Shown: positions 12,053 to 21,756 of the stretch, one piece after another
How positions within the stretch are numbered: position 1 is the first letter of the stretch
Layout: every line of letters starts with the position of its first letter
From: Decorospora gaudefroyi
Lineage: Eukaryota; Ascomycota; Dothideomycetes; Pleosporales; Pleosporaceae
Assembly: GCA_010015605.1 (NCBI GenBank)
Contig: ML975334.1
Location: forward strand, 1 to 64,000
DNA length: 64,000 nt
Reading direction: 5' to 3'
Notes under the pieces: generated by a model
Databases searched by the model: none
Told to the model about the DNA's origin: nothing
The model's input: only the letters and a program-made list of their open reading frames with translations
Position numbers and translations under genes: made by a program

Positions 12053-14185
12053 TCAACCTCTCCGTCCCCATCCCCTCCGATATTCGTTATCCGCCTCCAT
12101 CGCCGCCTTGACCTGATCCTTATACGAATGATAAAGTTTCTTGATCTGACCATTCTCATCCATACCACCCACAATCTTCCTCGCCGCCTTCTCCCTCTTT
12201 CGGTCACTCCATCTATCCCTCTTCACCAGCTCCTCAGCAGTGAGATGTCCCTCAACCCTCAAATAATCTTTCACCCATTGGTAGAGGTGGTAGCGCCAGT
12301 GATACAGAGTATGTGCCACCTGGGCATTAGCTCTACACGTGGAGCCGAGCGGGAAGCGGTGGGACTCGGGCGGTATACGTTCTTGTTGGAAGTTGTACGT
12401 TGGTTTTTCGCCGTTGAGGAGGGCTTCAGAGGAGGAGGAGAGGCCAGAAGAGGAACTGGTGTCGGATTCGGAATCCGAGTTCGAGTTCGAGTCCGAGTTC
12501 GAGTCCGAGTCCGAGTCGTTCGCTAGTGGCTCCAGGGTCTCGGGGTGGTAGGGTGGTCCTGAGAACATGAGTTCGGCGCTTGCGGGGTGGTTGCTGCGGT
12601 TGCATGCTTCGCAGTGGGCCGTCATTATACGGCGCTCGTTCGCAGCGATGTCGTTCACGACCAGGTCTGGCCTGGCGCGAATAGCTCTTGTGAAGTCGGG
12701 CGTCCAGGCAGCGGACGTGTACTTCGATCCTGCCAGACCTTTTACTTCGTCGTCGAGTTTGCGGAACGTAACGGTGTAGACATGCTTGGTCGAATCGAAA
12801 CCTGGGTGAATCTTCTTCATGACCATCCACTCCACCGCGTTCTTGAAAAGATCCTTGGTCTTGGCACGGGACAAGCTGAATGCGAGACGCATTTCATCGA
12901 GATCCTCGTTTGCGGACGGCTGCCCGATAGTGTTGTCTACGTCGTCATCGATGAAGTTCTCGTCTTCGTGATTCTCTTGGAACATATCAAAAGCGTTCGC
13001 ATCGCGGTCCGACTCTTCCTCGTCATCTTCCATATCCTCCTCTTCCGACATGTCAGCATCGCTATCTGGCTCTTCCTTGATGACTTCGAGTTCCGAATCA
13101 GACTCGCTGTCGATCACCACTAGTTTTCTACGCCCAGATGTTGCGGACGAAGAGGGCTCATTGGTTCCAGCACGTCGCCTTTTCAGGGCTTCCAATGCTT
13201 CTTGCCGCTTGTTCTTCGGCTTCTCGTGGGTGCTCCTCAGTCTGCCACGGTCTAGAAGAGGAGAAGATCGCAGAAATGCAAGGTCTTCCTTCAATTCATC
13301 CTGCTCTTCCTCACCCTCATGCTTATTGCCACTTCCTGCCTCCTTATCCGTATATTCCTCGTCCGACACAGGCTCCCCCCGGGTCTCACGCCTGCTGGGT
13401 TCGGGTGAAGTTTGCGCTTCTTCTTCTTCGTCTGACGGGGATCGCCTCTTGTCGCCTCTTCGCCTTCTGCTTCGGGGCGGGCTCTGTTCTTCTTCCTCAG
13501 ACGGCGATCCTCTGAGAACGATTCTACGCCTTGAGCTCCGTGCCGGTGTACATAATTCGTCATCCTCGTCGTCGGTTACGGGAGCCTTCCTCGCACCTCC
13601 CCGGCGCGTACTACGGGATGTAGTCCGCACTTGTATCTCATCCGGCGAGCGCTCGTTCCTGCGACGGCGTTTCCTGTCTCGCTTCGACGTCTCGTCTTCG
13701 GAGATATCAATTTCAACAACACGTCGTTGTCGCTTACGTGGAATGACCTTGACCGTAGGTTCCTCGGATTCGGACTCCGACTCGCTAGGTAGGGTCGCTC
13801 GTCGACGCTTTCGGGATGTAGATGTAATCTTGACCCGCCGTCGATCATCTTCATCTTCTGAGCTCTCGGAGCTCTCGGAGATGGCAGAATCGCTGTCCGA
13901 GCCATTGAGCATCCCATGTGCTCTGCTTCCCGACGGCATGCCTAATCGCATGGCCCTCTCAGTTTTCATTGTGAACTCGTCTTCGCTCGACATATCCGCG
14001 GCGATACTATTCGAAATCCTATTGGGTGCTCGCCTATTTGGTTTCGACGGCGTGAGAGTAGGTTTGGACGGCGAGTTCACCATAGCGGTGGCGACTGTGG
14101 ATCTGGTCGCAGGTGAGGATTGAGAAGTGGGCGAGAAGTTCAGTTTCGTCTGCCGTTTGCGGTTAACACTTTTCTTAGGTGCCAT
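12053..14185 (-). CDS. DUF4211 domain nuclear protein
   Basis: A single uninterrupted frame encodes 710 residues. The first ~400 residues are disordered, with alternating acidic/serine stretches and many basic KRRR clusters that look like nuclear localisation signals. Next comes FIDDDVDNTIG, then the DUF4211 core: LFKNAVEWMVMKKIHPGF, TFRKLDDEVKGLAGSKY, a CEACNRSNHPASAEL CxxC-x3-H pair that could bind zinc, and CRANAQVAHTLYHWRYHLYQWVK. The C terminus carries the conserved KRDRWSDRKREKAARKIV block. The extreme N terminus has RQTKLNF, which resembles a PCNA-interacting peptide but lacks the double aromatic. The function of the family is unknown to me; chromatin association is inferred from composition only. 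A Ser/Asp/Asn-coding hexanucleotide repeat lies within the gene at about 12474-12517. Confidence 0.82.
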   Translation of the reverse strand: MAPKKSVNRKRQTKLNFSPTSQSSPATRSTVATAMVNSPSKPTLTPSKPNRRAPNRISNSIAADMSSEDEFTMKTERAMRLGMPSGSRAHGMLNGSDSDSAISESSESSEDEDDRRRVKITSTSRKRRRATLPSESESESEEPTVKVIPRKRQRRVVEIDISEDETSKRDRKRRRRNERSPDEIQVRTTSRSTRRGGARKAPVTDDEDDELCTPARSSRRRIVLRGSPSEEEEQSPPRSRRRRGDKRRSPSDEEEEAQTSPEPSRRETRGEPVSDEEYTDKEAGSGNKHEGEEEQDELKEDLAFLRSSPLLDRGRLRSTHEKPKNKRQEALEALKRRRAGTNEPSSSATSGRRKLVVIDSESDSELEVIKEEPDSDADMSEEEDMEDDEEESDRDANAFDMFQENHEDENFIDDDVDNTIGQPSANEDLDEMRLAFSLSRAKTKDLFKNAVEWMVMKKIHPGFDSTKHVYTVTFRKLDDEVKGLAGSKYTSAAWTPDFTRAIRARPDLVVNDIAANERRIMTAHCEACNRSNHPASAELMFSGPPYHPETLEPLANDSDSDSNSDSNSNSDSESDTSSSSGLSSSSEALLNGEKPTYNFQQERIPPESHRFPLGSTCRANAQVAHTLYHWRYHLYQWVKDYLRVEGHLTAEELVKRDRWSDRKREKAARKIVGGMDENGQIKKLYHSYKDQVKAAMEADNEYRRGWGRRG
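12474..12517. repeat. Coding microsatellite (GAGTTC/GAGTCC)n
   Basis: A run of GAGTTC and GAGTCC hexamers on the plus strand encodes alternating Ser-Asp/Ser-Asn/Ser-Glu on the minus strand, inside the DUF4211 protein between its two conserved halves. It is a likely length-polymorphic site and keeps the frame because the unit is six bases. Confidence 0.8.
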
Positions 14186-14783
14186 ATCGGAAGTCCTGGT
14201 CGGAAGTTTGCGCAGTGGACTATATCCACAGTCTCACGCGCAAGTTCAGTATGCGCGCCGCTGTCGCGTCAGTCAAGCGTGTCACGATGAGGTTGGCGTA
14301 TGTCCTGGAAGGGAGTGTTGCTAATGTCCAAAAGAAATTCCAGATATTATCTGAACGCAGAGACTTTCCACAGGACCCCAAGAATAGCGTTCAAACATAT
14401 GGGCCGCAGAGATCGACGACGGCGGTGGCGGGGTGATCTCGGTGAAGGCAGGAAGATTAGGTAAGGCTTGGCGACAAGGTTCTGCCGAGACGCGAAAGCA
14501 CGTGCACTGGCGTGCGCGATATGTGACCTGCTTCCATAGTCTGTTTATCGCGAGAAGTCCTACATGGTTTTGTACATCGTCGACTCCAGCGTTTAGACTC
14601 TAATCATACGAACAAGTTTGTCGGTCCTACATGAGAGATGGATTGATTGAGCAAGACATCAAGTATCCTGAAGGCCAGGTATCATATCATAATATGTCAT
14701 CCACCTTCACAGACAGAACAAACAATCGCCCGCGCCTTCAATTCTATAACATAGCACGAGCTATACCATCCCTCCTCGCTCCA
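14186..14783. other. Intergenic, no gene seen
   Basis: About 600 bp between the start of the DUF4211 gene and the stop of the flavin monooxygenase gene, both on the minus strand. No repeat or recognisable reading frame was seen. Confidence 0.5.
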
Positions 14784-16774
14784 TTAACAAGTAGCTTCCT
14801 GTTGTGCTTGATCATTCATGCACCCCCGAAAGAACCCCGCGATGCCATCAAAATCCTCCAGCGTCGTGACTTTCGAAACATCTACCATCGTTTAGCGTCT
14901 GTCTGCTCAACACAGTTTCACGTGTAGCACGTACATTGATCCGGTCGTACAATGACTACGGCACCGACAATCGGATCGACGCCGTATTTCTCATATGCGT
15001 GGCCATGACCCGAGTTGTAATGCTCATCGTCGATGTACGTTTTGTGGAGATCTGACAGTTTGGTTAGCGCGGAATGCGGGGGTAGAGAGGTGAAGGTAAG
15101 ATGGTATATATACCTCTTATTCCCCACTTCCCGCTCTTGGGCCAAAAGTAATCTGGTATACGCTCTTGCTCCGTCTCGAAGAATTTGCTGTTCAGTACCA
15201 AGATGGGCTCGATAACGCTGTCGATGTGGTGAGATGATGGATTGTATTGCCGAGTAAGAGCTTCGAGAGCGTCCGCAATCTACCTCTAATTAGCATCCGT
15301 GAGTTTCTCAGCAATCCGATGGCGGTACACGAACCTTGCCTAGCCTCACCCTCTGGTCTTCCAGATTTATATTGCCACCAAAAACCACAACCCTCCATCG
15401 CCCATCACTCCTCAACACACTCTGCAACTGCACAGTCCTACAGTCACAAAACCGTATCACCTGCGCACTAGGAAATCTCATTCCCACCGTAACACCTCTT
15501 ACTGCCAGCTTCGCTCCCTCTCCACCCCCGTTAGTAATAACAGACACCTCATACCTCGCCGTAAACCCCGCCATATACCTTCCACTCTTACGGAAGTAAT
15601 CCGAAAATTCGCCGGGATGAGCCTCTTTCCGTGAAAACATCTTGGCAAGTTCCTTATCAAACGCGATGAGATCTGCCGCCGTCTTACTCCTCTCAGACAC
15701 ATACGTGTCCAACAAGGTTGGTGGCGAGAGGCCCGAAAGGACAGAGCCAAGTTTCCAGCCAATGTTATACCCGTCCTGTAAAGAAACGTTCATGCCCTGG
15801 CCCGCTTTTGGGGAGTGCGTATGGCATGCGTCACCCGTGAGGAAAACGCGGCCATGGGCGTGGAAAGCACACGCAAGCCGTTGCCCAATGCTGTATGCGC
15901 TCCACCAGAAGACGTCCGCAAACTCTATGGTGTAGGGACTGAAAATGCGTTTTGCTTGCTCTTGCAGGTCGGCAAGCTCGACATCCTTGGGCTGCACACC
16001 GGCGGGGAGTTGGATGTAGAAACGTACCAGCTGGCCGCCTTCGCGCGGGATGATGAGCAGGTTACCGGCCGCGCTGTGGATTGTGCATTTACGTCTTATG
16101 TCCGGGAAGGAAGTTAGAGGGTAAATGTCCATGACGCCCCAGACGGTATCTGAAGTGTCCCCTAGCATACGGATGTCGAGTGCTTTACGGATCGTGGAAT
16201 GTGCACCGTCGCAGCCTAGTACGTATTTCGCTTCCCACAACTCGTCTTTGCCGCCTTGTGAAGCGGTGACCTTGATACAATGTGCATCTGGGTCACTCGC
16301 CAGGCTCTCGTCGATCTCCAAACTCTTGACCGCCCATCCATACTCAATCCCATTGCTTGCTCCATTTTCCCACCTCCCTTGATCTTTCAACACACTTTGT
16401 ATCTTGCCCAACATCAGCCCGTTCATCCGCGCCTGATTAAGAATAACATGTGGTAAATGACTCAAACCCTTTTCCGTGTCGATGGATCTGCTCATCCTCT
16501 TGATACCTCCTTTTGCGGTGGCGCTGCTGTCTTCATCGATCCCCCAGAAACACACTTCCAGGATATGATATGCTTCTCGGAGCAGTTCTTCCGATAGACC
16601 GAACGATTCATAGATTTCCACTGTGCGTACCTGAACGCCGTCTGCTTGGCCAACTTCAAGGGGTCCGGCCCGCTGTTCTAGGATCGTGAAAGGGATCTTG
16701 TAGATTGCGAGCCATGTTGCTGCGAATATGCCCGCGCTGCCGGAGCCAGCTATTAGAACATCTATTTTCGGCAT
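14784..16774 (-). CDS. FAD-dependent phenol hydroxylase-like monooxygenase
   Basis: Four exons (complement 15335..16774, 15114..15279, 14935..15051, 14784..14881) give about 606 residues. Introns are 55, 62 and 53 bp, each GT-AG, and all joins keep frame. The N-terminal Rossmann motif is LIAGSGSAGIFAATWLA, followed by ILEQR. The DG motif is YVLGCDGAHSTIRKAL and the GD motif is VFLTGDACHTHSPKAGQGMN, so this is a group A flavoprotein of the p-hydroxybenzoate hydroxylase superfamily. Length and the C-terminal exons (ending VIVRPDQYVSKVTTLEDFDG...) fit phenol 2-monooxygenase-type enzymes with a thioredoxin-like C-terminal domain. Such enzymes hydroxylate phenolic rings using NAD(P)H and O2. The substrate cannot be read from sequence. 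No other aromatic-pathway gene lies beside it. Confidence 0.85.
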
Positions 16775-17447
16775 AGTTATGGGTTTCCGTCGGCTATTCG
16801 GGGATAGGGGCGGTGTAACTTGGAAAGGTGATGAATGTACGAAGGACTTGCTCGAGAGATGTTATGGGGAGAGAAACAGGGAATAAAGAATTAGAAAAAA
16901 GAAGTGGTATGCAAGAGATGGTGTGACCAACAGAGCATGTTATCGTCGTGCCGAACTTGATCTCCGACGACGATGCATGCATGGATCGGTCATGATGCGG
17001 GGGGGCTCGACCCGCCCACTAGTCTACATTAGAAAATCCGGGGAAGAAGCCGAACGAAGCATCTTCTCGTCGACGCTCATCTAATCGAGGTGGCAGAAGG
17101 TAGCATTTGCGACAATTTTGGAACATAACTCCCAGTAGTAGACCTGTAGTGGAATATCGTGGATGAGTCGTAGTGTTGATATTACTATATAGGCGCTAAG
17201 AATGTCATGATTACTTTCGGATGAAGAGCGTGAGAGGGCATGTTACCCTGGTGCTTTCACCACCCCCAACACCATACCAGTTACCAAACTGCCGTCCTAC
17301 AAACCAAGCCAATATAATGGCACTGCCAATTCGGTCTTTTCTCGTTATCGAAATGCGCCGTAGACTCCACCCAATGCTGTTCAAAAGATTTCTACAGGAC
17401 GAGGATCATTTAGGATGAAATAATGAGGATGGAAGAGTACCGGGAGC
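16775..17447. other. Intergenic, no gene seen
   Basis: About 670 bp between the start of the flavin monooxygenase and the stop of Chs7. It should hold the monooxygenase promoter. No repeat or convincing reading frame was seen. Confidence 0.5.
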
Positions 17448-18555
17448 TCAGTGGCCGACGGCGGAATAATGCGAACTGCGCGTGTATGGTTGCTGATATA
17501 GCGACGGGGCATAGTCCGAGTCCTGGTAGAGGGTACCCCGCTTATCCTCCTCCGGGAAAGGCTCCTTGACTTCCCAGTTGTGTTGCTTGACACCAACGGA
17601 GAACTCCAGATCTTCGCGGGTGATGGAGTCCCAGTACTGGAGATCTGTTAGCGGGCTCTCAGGAACGGGTGTTTCGCGGGGGTAACAAACCTTGTACACC
17701 ATCATGACAGCAAGCAAATTGCAGATGGTCGCGAAGAACAAGCCATCCAGATAGTGCTGGACCTGATCGCAGATGGTGTCGCTAAAGACGTAAAGAATGA
17801 CCTGGCCGATGGCAAAGAAGAAAATGCCAAAGCTGATGTCACCCAACGGCCAGCGGTCCTCCAGTGTTCCGACAACGAGAACAATCTGGCTCACGGCGTA
17901 GACGAAGAGGAAGATGGCGTTCACGATGTACGTGACAACGAAGATGCCAACGGGGTTCTTGGGGTCGAGTCCGGCCCAGCTCTTGAAAGTCAATAGATTG
18001 ACAGCGCCGCCGATGATGAACATGGCGAGCGAACAGAGGCGCAGCAGCCAAACGGATAGTGTTGTGCCGTCTTCGTACAGCTGGAAGCCGACAAAGCCGT
18101 TGATCAGTAGGCAAGTGCATAGCGCGGACACGAGGCCATTCTGCGCGGCGGCGAAATAAGGATACGCGGCGGAACCGGGAGCAGCGACGCCGGCGTCGAG
18201 GACGAGCGATATGATGGTGAGGAGCAGGTAGATGTAGAAGAATGACGTTATCTCCTTCCGGCCTGTTGTGGTGTCCGTTAGTATGCGCTGCGTTCCATGC
18301 AAACGAGTGCGCCGACGTACCGACAGCGGTAAACTTGGAGCGGACATGGATAATCATAACCACCGTCATGATCATGGCCAGGATGTGCATGAAGTCGTTC
18401 GCTGCCTCAAAGATGAGGGTATTCGCAAGCTCAATCGTCCTTGCATAGCACTTGGTCGGTATGCCCACGCCATCGTTGATCGCCTGGTGGCCGACGAGAG
18501 CGCATAGTGGTATCGACGCCTTTTCGCATATCGTCTGAAAGTCGCCGAAGCCCAT
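17448..18555 (-). CDS. chs7: Chitin synthase export chaperone Chs7
   Basis: Exons are complement 18321..18555, 17691..18262 and 17637-flanked 17448..17636; introns are 58 and 54 bp; 331 residues. The start MGFGDFQTICEKAS with PLCALVGH, CYARTIELANTLIF, HVRSKFTAVGRKEITSFFYIY and WPLGDISFGIFFFAIGQVILY is the full signature of Chs7. The second intron is required because the family reads MVYKYWDSITREDLEFSVG without the 18 intron-encoded residues. There are about six or seven hydrophobic segments. Chs7 is an ER membrane protein needed for export of class IV chitin synthase (Chs3 in yeast) to the cell surface. The cytosolic C-terminal tail is hydrophilic and rich in Ser/Tyr. Confidence 0.95.
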
Positions 18556-18985
18556 TGTGCTCGATTGCGTCGCTCGTCGCTCGGCGCTCGGGTTCGGGCG
18601 GGTCCGAGGCGGTTGGGTGCGATTGATGAGAGAGGTCAAATACGGTAATCGGGGGCGTTGGGACGGCTGAGGATGGAGCGGGGGGTATCTATAGGTACAC
18701 AGCAACGAGGGAAGGCGCGGTGGGGTGTTGATGAGGGTCAAGGTTCCTGTTGGGGCGGGTGGGCGGTTGTCAGGAGTGAATGTTGACAGTTGCCGAGCCG
18801 CGCTAGCGCCAATTGCCCAAGACCGATTTAGGACTAGCTCCTGGCTCTGTCTCTACCTGTTTCCGGAACCCTCCACCCTTCCACTCTCTCCCCGTTCCCA
18901 GGACTGGATCCTCCAACCACCGTCCTCCACCGCCAGGTCTCCACCCCAAAGATTCGCATCGGCACGGCGCTGAATCTGCTCGAAA
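18556..18985. promoter_or_regulatory. Chs7 upstream region
   Basis: These 430 bp lie upstream of the Chs7 start and reach the F-box relic. No distinct motif or repeat was recognised. Confidence 0.35.
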
Positions 18986-20274
18986 ATGGCTACCGTTGTG
19001 CCTCACGGATATCGCTCCGCCACCGAATATTGTCTCGCCGAAGAACAGACCGATGCCATTGTTTGAACCGCCGCCTACCATCGCAGAGACTACCGTCTCT
19101 TCGTGATCTGGTTCTCCCCTCGTGAACACGTCGGTATTCGTCCATCCATACGAACACCCTTCCAGCGGACTTCAAATGTGAGACTCGGCTCACTCGATTG
19201 GCTACCCCTAGAGCTCGTGCATGACGTCTTGTTCCGTCTGGATATGCATTCTCTATTGAAATTTCGACAAACAAATCTCAGATCGAGACAGACGGTAGAC
19301 TTTCTCAAGCAGTATCAGATGGTAGTCTCGCATGGACTGAACCTTCTCTGTGTGAACGGTCTGTAGGCACTGTATTCCAGCTACCTAACCCAGATGCTAT
19401 TTACAGTCGAGATGAAGGGAAAGAGAGAAGGTAGCTGCCATCTCATGTTGTTTGTGTTCGCGCACGGTCCACGCATTGCTGAAGCAAGGTGAGTGACCGC
19501 TGCCGAGGCAAGGTGACGCACAGAAGGGAAGGAAGTGACTAGGCCAGCAGCCTAGTCATGTGACCTCGGGCTCAGCCCGTTACACTCTGCGCCTTGCTAC
19601 GAACACGAGTTGCCATCGGCATTTCCCTACTCGACTTTTACACCGCACTATGTACCAAAGCTTGTAGTCTTTGCGGCGAATTCGGTGGATTCATATTCCT
19701 CCTAACGTGGAAGCGATGCTGTTTCAAATGCCTCCAGGAGGCTCCCGAAACCCAAGTGCAAAGTCTTACCGCTGTAAAGCGATTGCACCTGGCTAAGGTC
19801 GAATTAGACCAACTGGTGTCATTCAAGACATTGCCTGGAATATATACGATGGAGGAATCCGTCTACAAATCCCGCATCGCGATCGTTTCTGTTCATCAGG
19901 CTAGTTTGATTTGCAGACGGCAACCACATGGACTGGCGCATGCCTTGCCAGCGAGCTCAGAACGGAACCAAAAATTCAGATTCATGGGGTCGTGCGAACT
20001 TCCCTATTACGAGAAAGTAACCGGCAAAGTCGAATACGGAATGTCTTGTGCCGGGTGTCAACTTGCTCTCGAAAAAGGCATCATTGGCTCTAGGGCCGAG
20101 AAATGGGCATCCGACGCTCGAGACAAAGTATATGCGCAAGATGGGTTTTTGGAACATTTTCGATAGTGTGAACAGGCACAGCTCCTGTGGAGGTCGAGTG
20201 GCGAAGGTAACAACCGACCAACCGAGCTACCAGAGGTTGCTCGAAGAGGAGGCTTCTTCAACATGAGAGAATGA
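18986..20274 (+). pseudogene. F-box protein gene broken by a MITE-like insertion and a stop codon
   Basis: The left part (about 19190-19350) encodes an F-box (LDWLPLELVHDVLFRLDMHSLLKFRQTN). The right part (19590-20274) encodes the downstream region typical of a fungal F-box family: Cys-rich TKACSLCGEFGGF and CCFKCLQ, then GIYTMEES, SCAGCQLALEK and DGFLEHFR. A 234-bp element plus a 5-bp duplication (239 bp) separates them. Removing one duplication copy and the element restores the frame exactly (LNLL-C-ALLRTR). A TAG at 20164-20166 is followed in the same frame by 35 more family-like codons (CEQAQLLW... RRGGFFN) to TGA at 20272-20274, so it is probably a mutated GAG. The 5' end is unclear: an in-frame ATG at 18986 meets a TGA at 19064. 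F-box proteins recruit substrates to SCF ubiquitin ligases; this copy should be inactive. Confidence 0.8.
19351..19584. mobile_element. MITE-like element, 234 bp, in the F-box gene
   Basis: The element is flanked by a perfect direct repeat CTCTG (19346-19350 and 19585-19589). Its ends are imperfect inverted repeats: TGTGAACGGTCTGTAGGC at the left and, read from the other end, TGTAACGGGCTGAGCC. Near the right end are two hairpin-forming palindromes, GACTAGGC-CAGCA-GCCTAGTC and CGGGCT-C-AGCCCG. No coding capacity was seen. These are the properties of a non-autonomous DNA transposon. The mismatches between the two ends suggest it is not recent or has suffered point mutation. Confidence 0.82.
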
Positions 20275-20510
20275 ACTAGATGTGAAATACTTTCGCCAAT
20301 GTATTGCAGCCTGGCTGCCTACCCGTGTGACCCATAGATGTCAACCATCAGGAGGGCTTCCAAGTCCAAAAGGAGATTTATGAAAAACCCAGATTAATCA
20401 ATTTTAAACCTATGATGTGAAAACTTCACTTCAAACCAAGTCCCGAGAGTTGATTAGATTGATAGGTTAGATAGATTGGTAGATTTGGTAGATGTAGTGA
20501 TTTTGGTGGG

Positions 20511-20632
20511 GTTGTAGCGATCTCGCGATAGGTTTTTAGTGTTGTGATCCTAGTTTTTAGTGTTTGAAATCGAGATCTAATTTGTAAGCAACTAGATCTT
20601 AATGTTTTGCCCTTCGCGTCTATCGCTACAAC
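20511..20632. repeat. 122-bp unit with 11-bp perfect terminal inverted repeats
   Basis: GTTGTAGCGAT at 20511-20521 is the exact reverse complement of ATCGCTACAAC at 20622-20632. Three mismatches further in, the arms match again (CGCGA). The interior is AT-rich and non-coding. No clear target duplication was seen, so a MITE is possible but unproven. Confidence 0.5.
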
Positions 20633-20821
20633 ACTAGCTTTTTCAATAGCGTCGTATATTAATTACTTACGCGTTTTTCTTTATTTTTCTGCGCTACGGT
20701 ATGCTAACTCTACTTACCTCCTGTAAGCGCCCTGCTCGCGTTGCCGCCGCCGCCGCCGGTCCCTTAAAGCGCAGGAATACTAGTAAGGGTAGCAGCGCGT
20801 TACAACCTATAGTTGTTAGAC

Positions 20822-20932
20822 AGCCTCGCGATTGCGATAGCCTCGCGATTCTCTACTACCTATACAAGCTCTGCGCGATAGTCTCACGATTGCGATAGCC
20901 TCACGATTGCGATGGCCTCACGATTCTCCTCC
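20822..20932. repeat. Degenerate ~15-16 bp tandem repeat (GCCTCRCGATTGCGATAG)
   Basis: The motif CCTC(G/A)CGATT, usually followed by GCGAT(A/G)G, occurs about five times with some spacing variation. Differences between units are mostly C/T or G/A transitions. No coding capacity. Confidence 0.6.
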
Positions 20933-21134
20933 ACCTCCTACGAGCCCGAGCAGCGATCGCGCAGCTTCTCCACGATCCTTTCTTATGCTAACTTATAAGA
21001 GCTCTATTACTAAGCAATAATTACACTACTATAACTCTAATAACACTACATATATTTCCTAATTAGGTAATTAAATCCTATTAAATCTACTAAATCTTGC
21101 AATCAAGTCTAGCTAATTAATAGGCAAGTCTATT

Positions 21135-21322
21135 TGTTGATACGGCAAAGGGAAGGTTGAATCAAGTAACGGTCGTTGCAACGAGTTGAGGTAGATGATT
21201 GATTGATTGATTGTGAGGGCAAGGCTGCAGCTCGCACACGGATTGTGCGAGCTTGCGCACAGACCATGTGATCACGTGATCGGCTATCTGCTTGGCTACG
21301 TACGGTGGCTCGATTCCCAACA
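21135..21322 (-). mobile_element. Solo LTR, 188 bp, with CTATT target duplication
   Basis: Read on the minus strand the unit begins TGTTGGGAATCG and ends TATCAACA, a TG...CA LTR with extended TGTTG/CAACA ends. It is flanked by a perfect 5-bp direct repeat CTATT (21130-21134 and 21323-21327), as left by an LTR-retrotransposon integrase. It contains the perfect palindrome GATCACGTGATC and a (TGAT)n run. No internal retrotransposon sequence is attached, so it most likely arose by recombination between the two LTRs of a full element. Confidence 0.88.
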
Positions 21323-21327
21323 CTATT

Positions 21328-21756
21328 AAATGAAATCTTCTAGTTACAACACTAAGAAACATTAAATCTAGATTAAATCCTAGCCTTAGATTTAATTAAT
21401 TCAATTGTTAACATATATGGTTGCACTGTTATAGACTCACAGCTGCCGAACTTCGAAGGAAGGAAAACTGTCTACGGCCCGCTACCTCTCTAATCTCTAA
21501 TAGCGACGCGGGTTAGATAGTAGAAAGGTGGGTGTAGTATTAGTTTGTAAGTCGCTTGAGGCTGGGAAGAGAAAGATGTGGTATGTATAGCTCACCTAAC
21601 CACGTTTTTAAAACTGCTTCATATTATTATTATAACAGAATCATATATGCTCACGCAGAAAAGAAAAGCAAAATTCATTAAGTACTAGGCTACAATGAAA
21701 TACACACACATTGTATATACAAAAAAAAACCTCACCTCTTACCCAGAAACCTTAAA
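21328..21756. other. AT-rich intergenic sequence
   Basis: About 430 bp between the solo LTR and the 3' end of the ArAE-type gene. It is AT-rich and non-coding. The last 100 bp or so may be the 3' UTR of the minus-strand gene. Confidence 0.5.

Larger units (their letters stand above)
20275..21129. other. AT-rich degenerate island, probable transposon relic
   Basis: No gene was found here. The sequence is rich in TA, with degenerate GATT/TAGAT repeats (20450-20510), a small inverted-repeat unit (20511-20632), a CGC/GCC run (about 20740-20760) and GATTGCGATAGCCTC tandem repeats (about 20822-20930). The skewed composition against flanking genes and the nearby LTR suggest decayed transposon sequence. 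No domain could be recognised. Confidence 0.55.

Noticed and set aside
12426..13917. Long open frames opposite the DUF4211 gene (up to 357 codons)
   Set aside because: These are mirror frames caused by Ser/Arg/Glu-rich repeats; the minus-strand protein carries the conserved domain.
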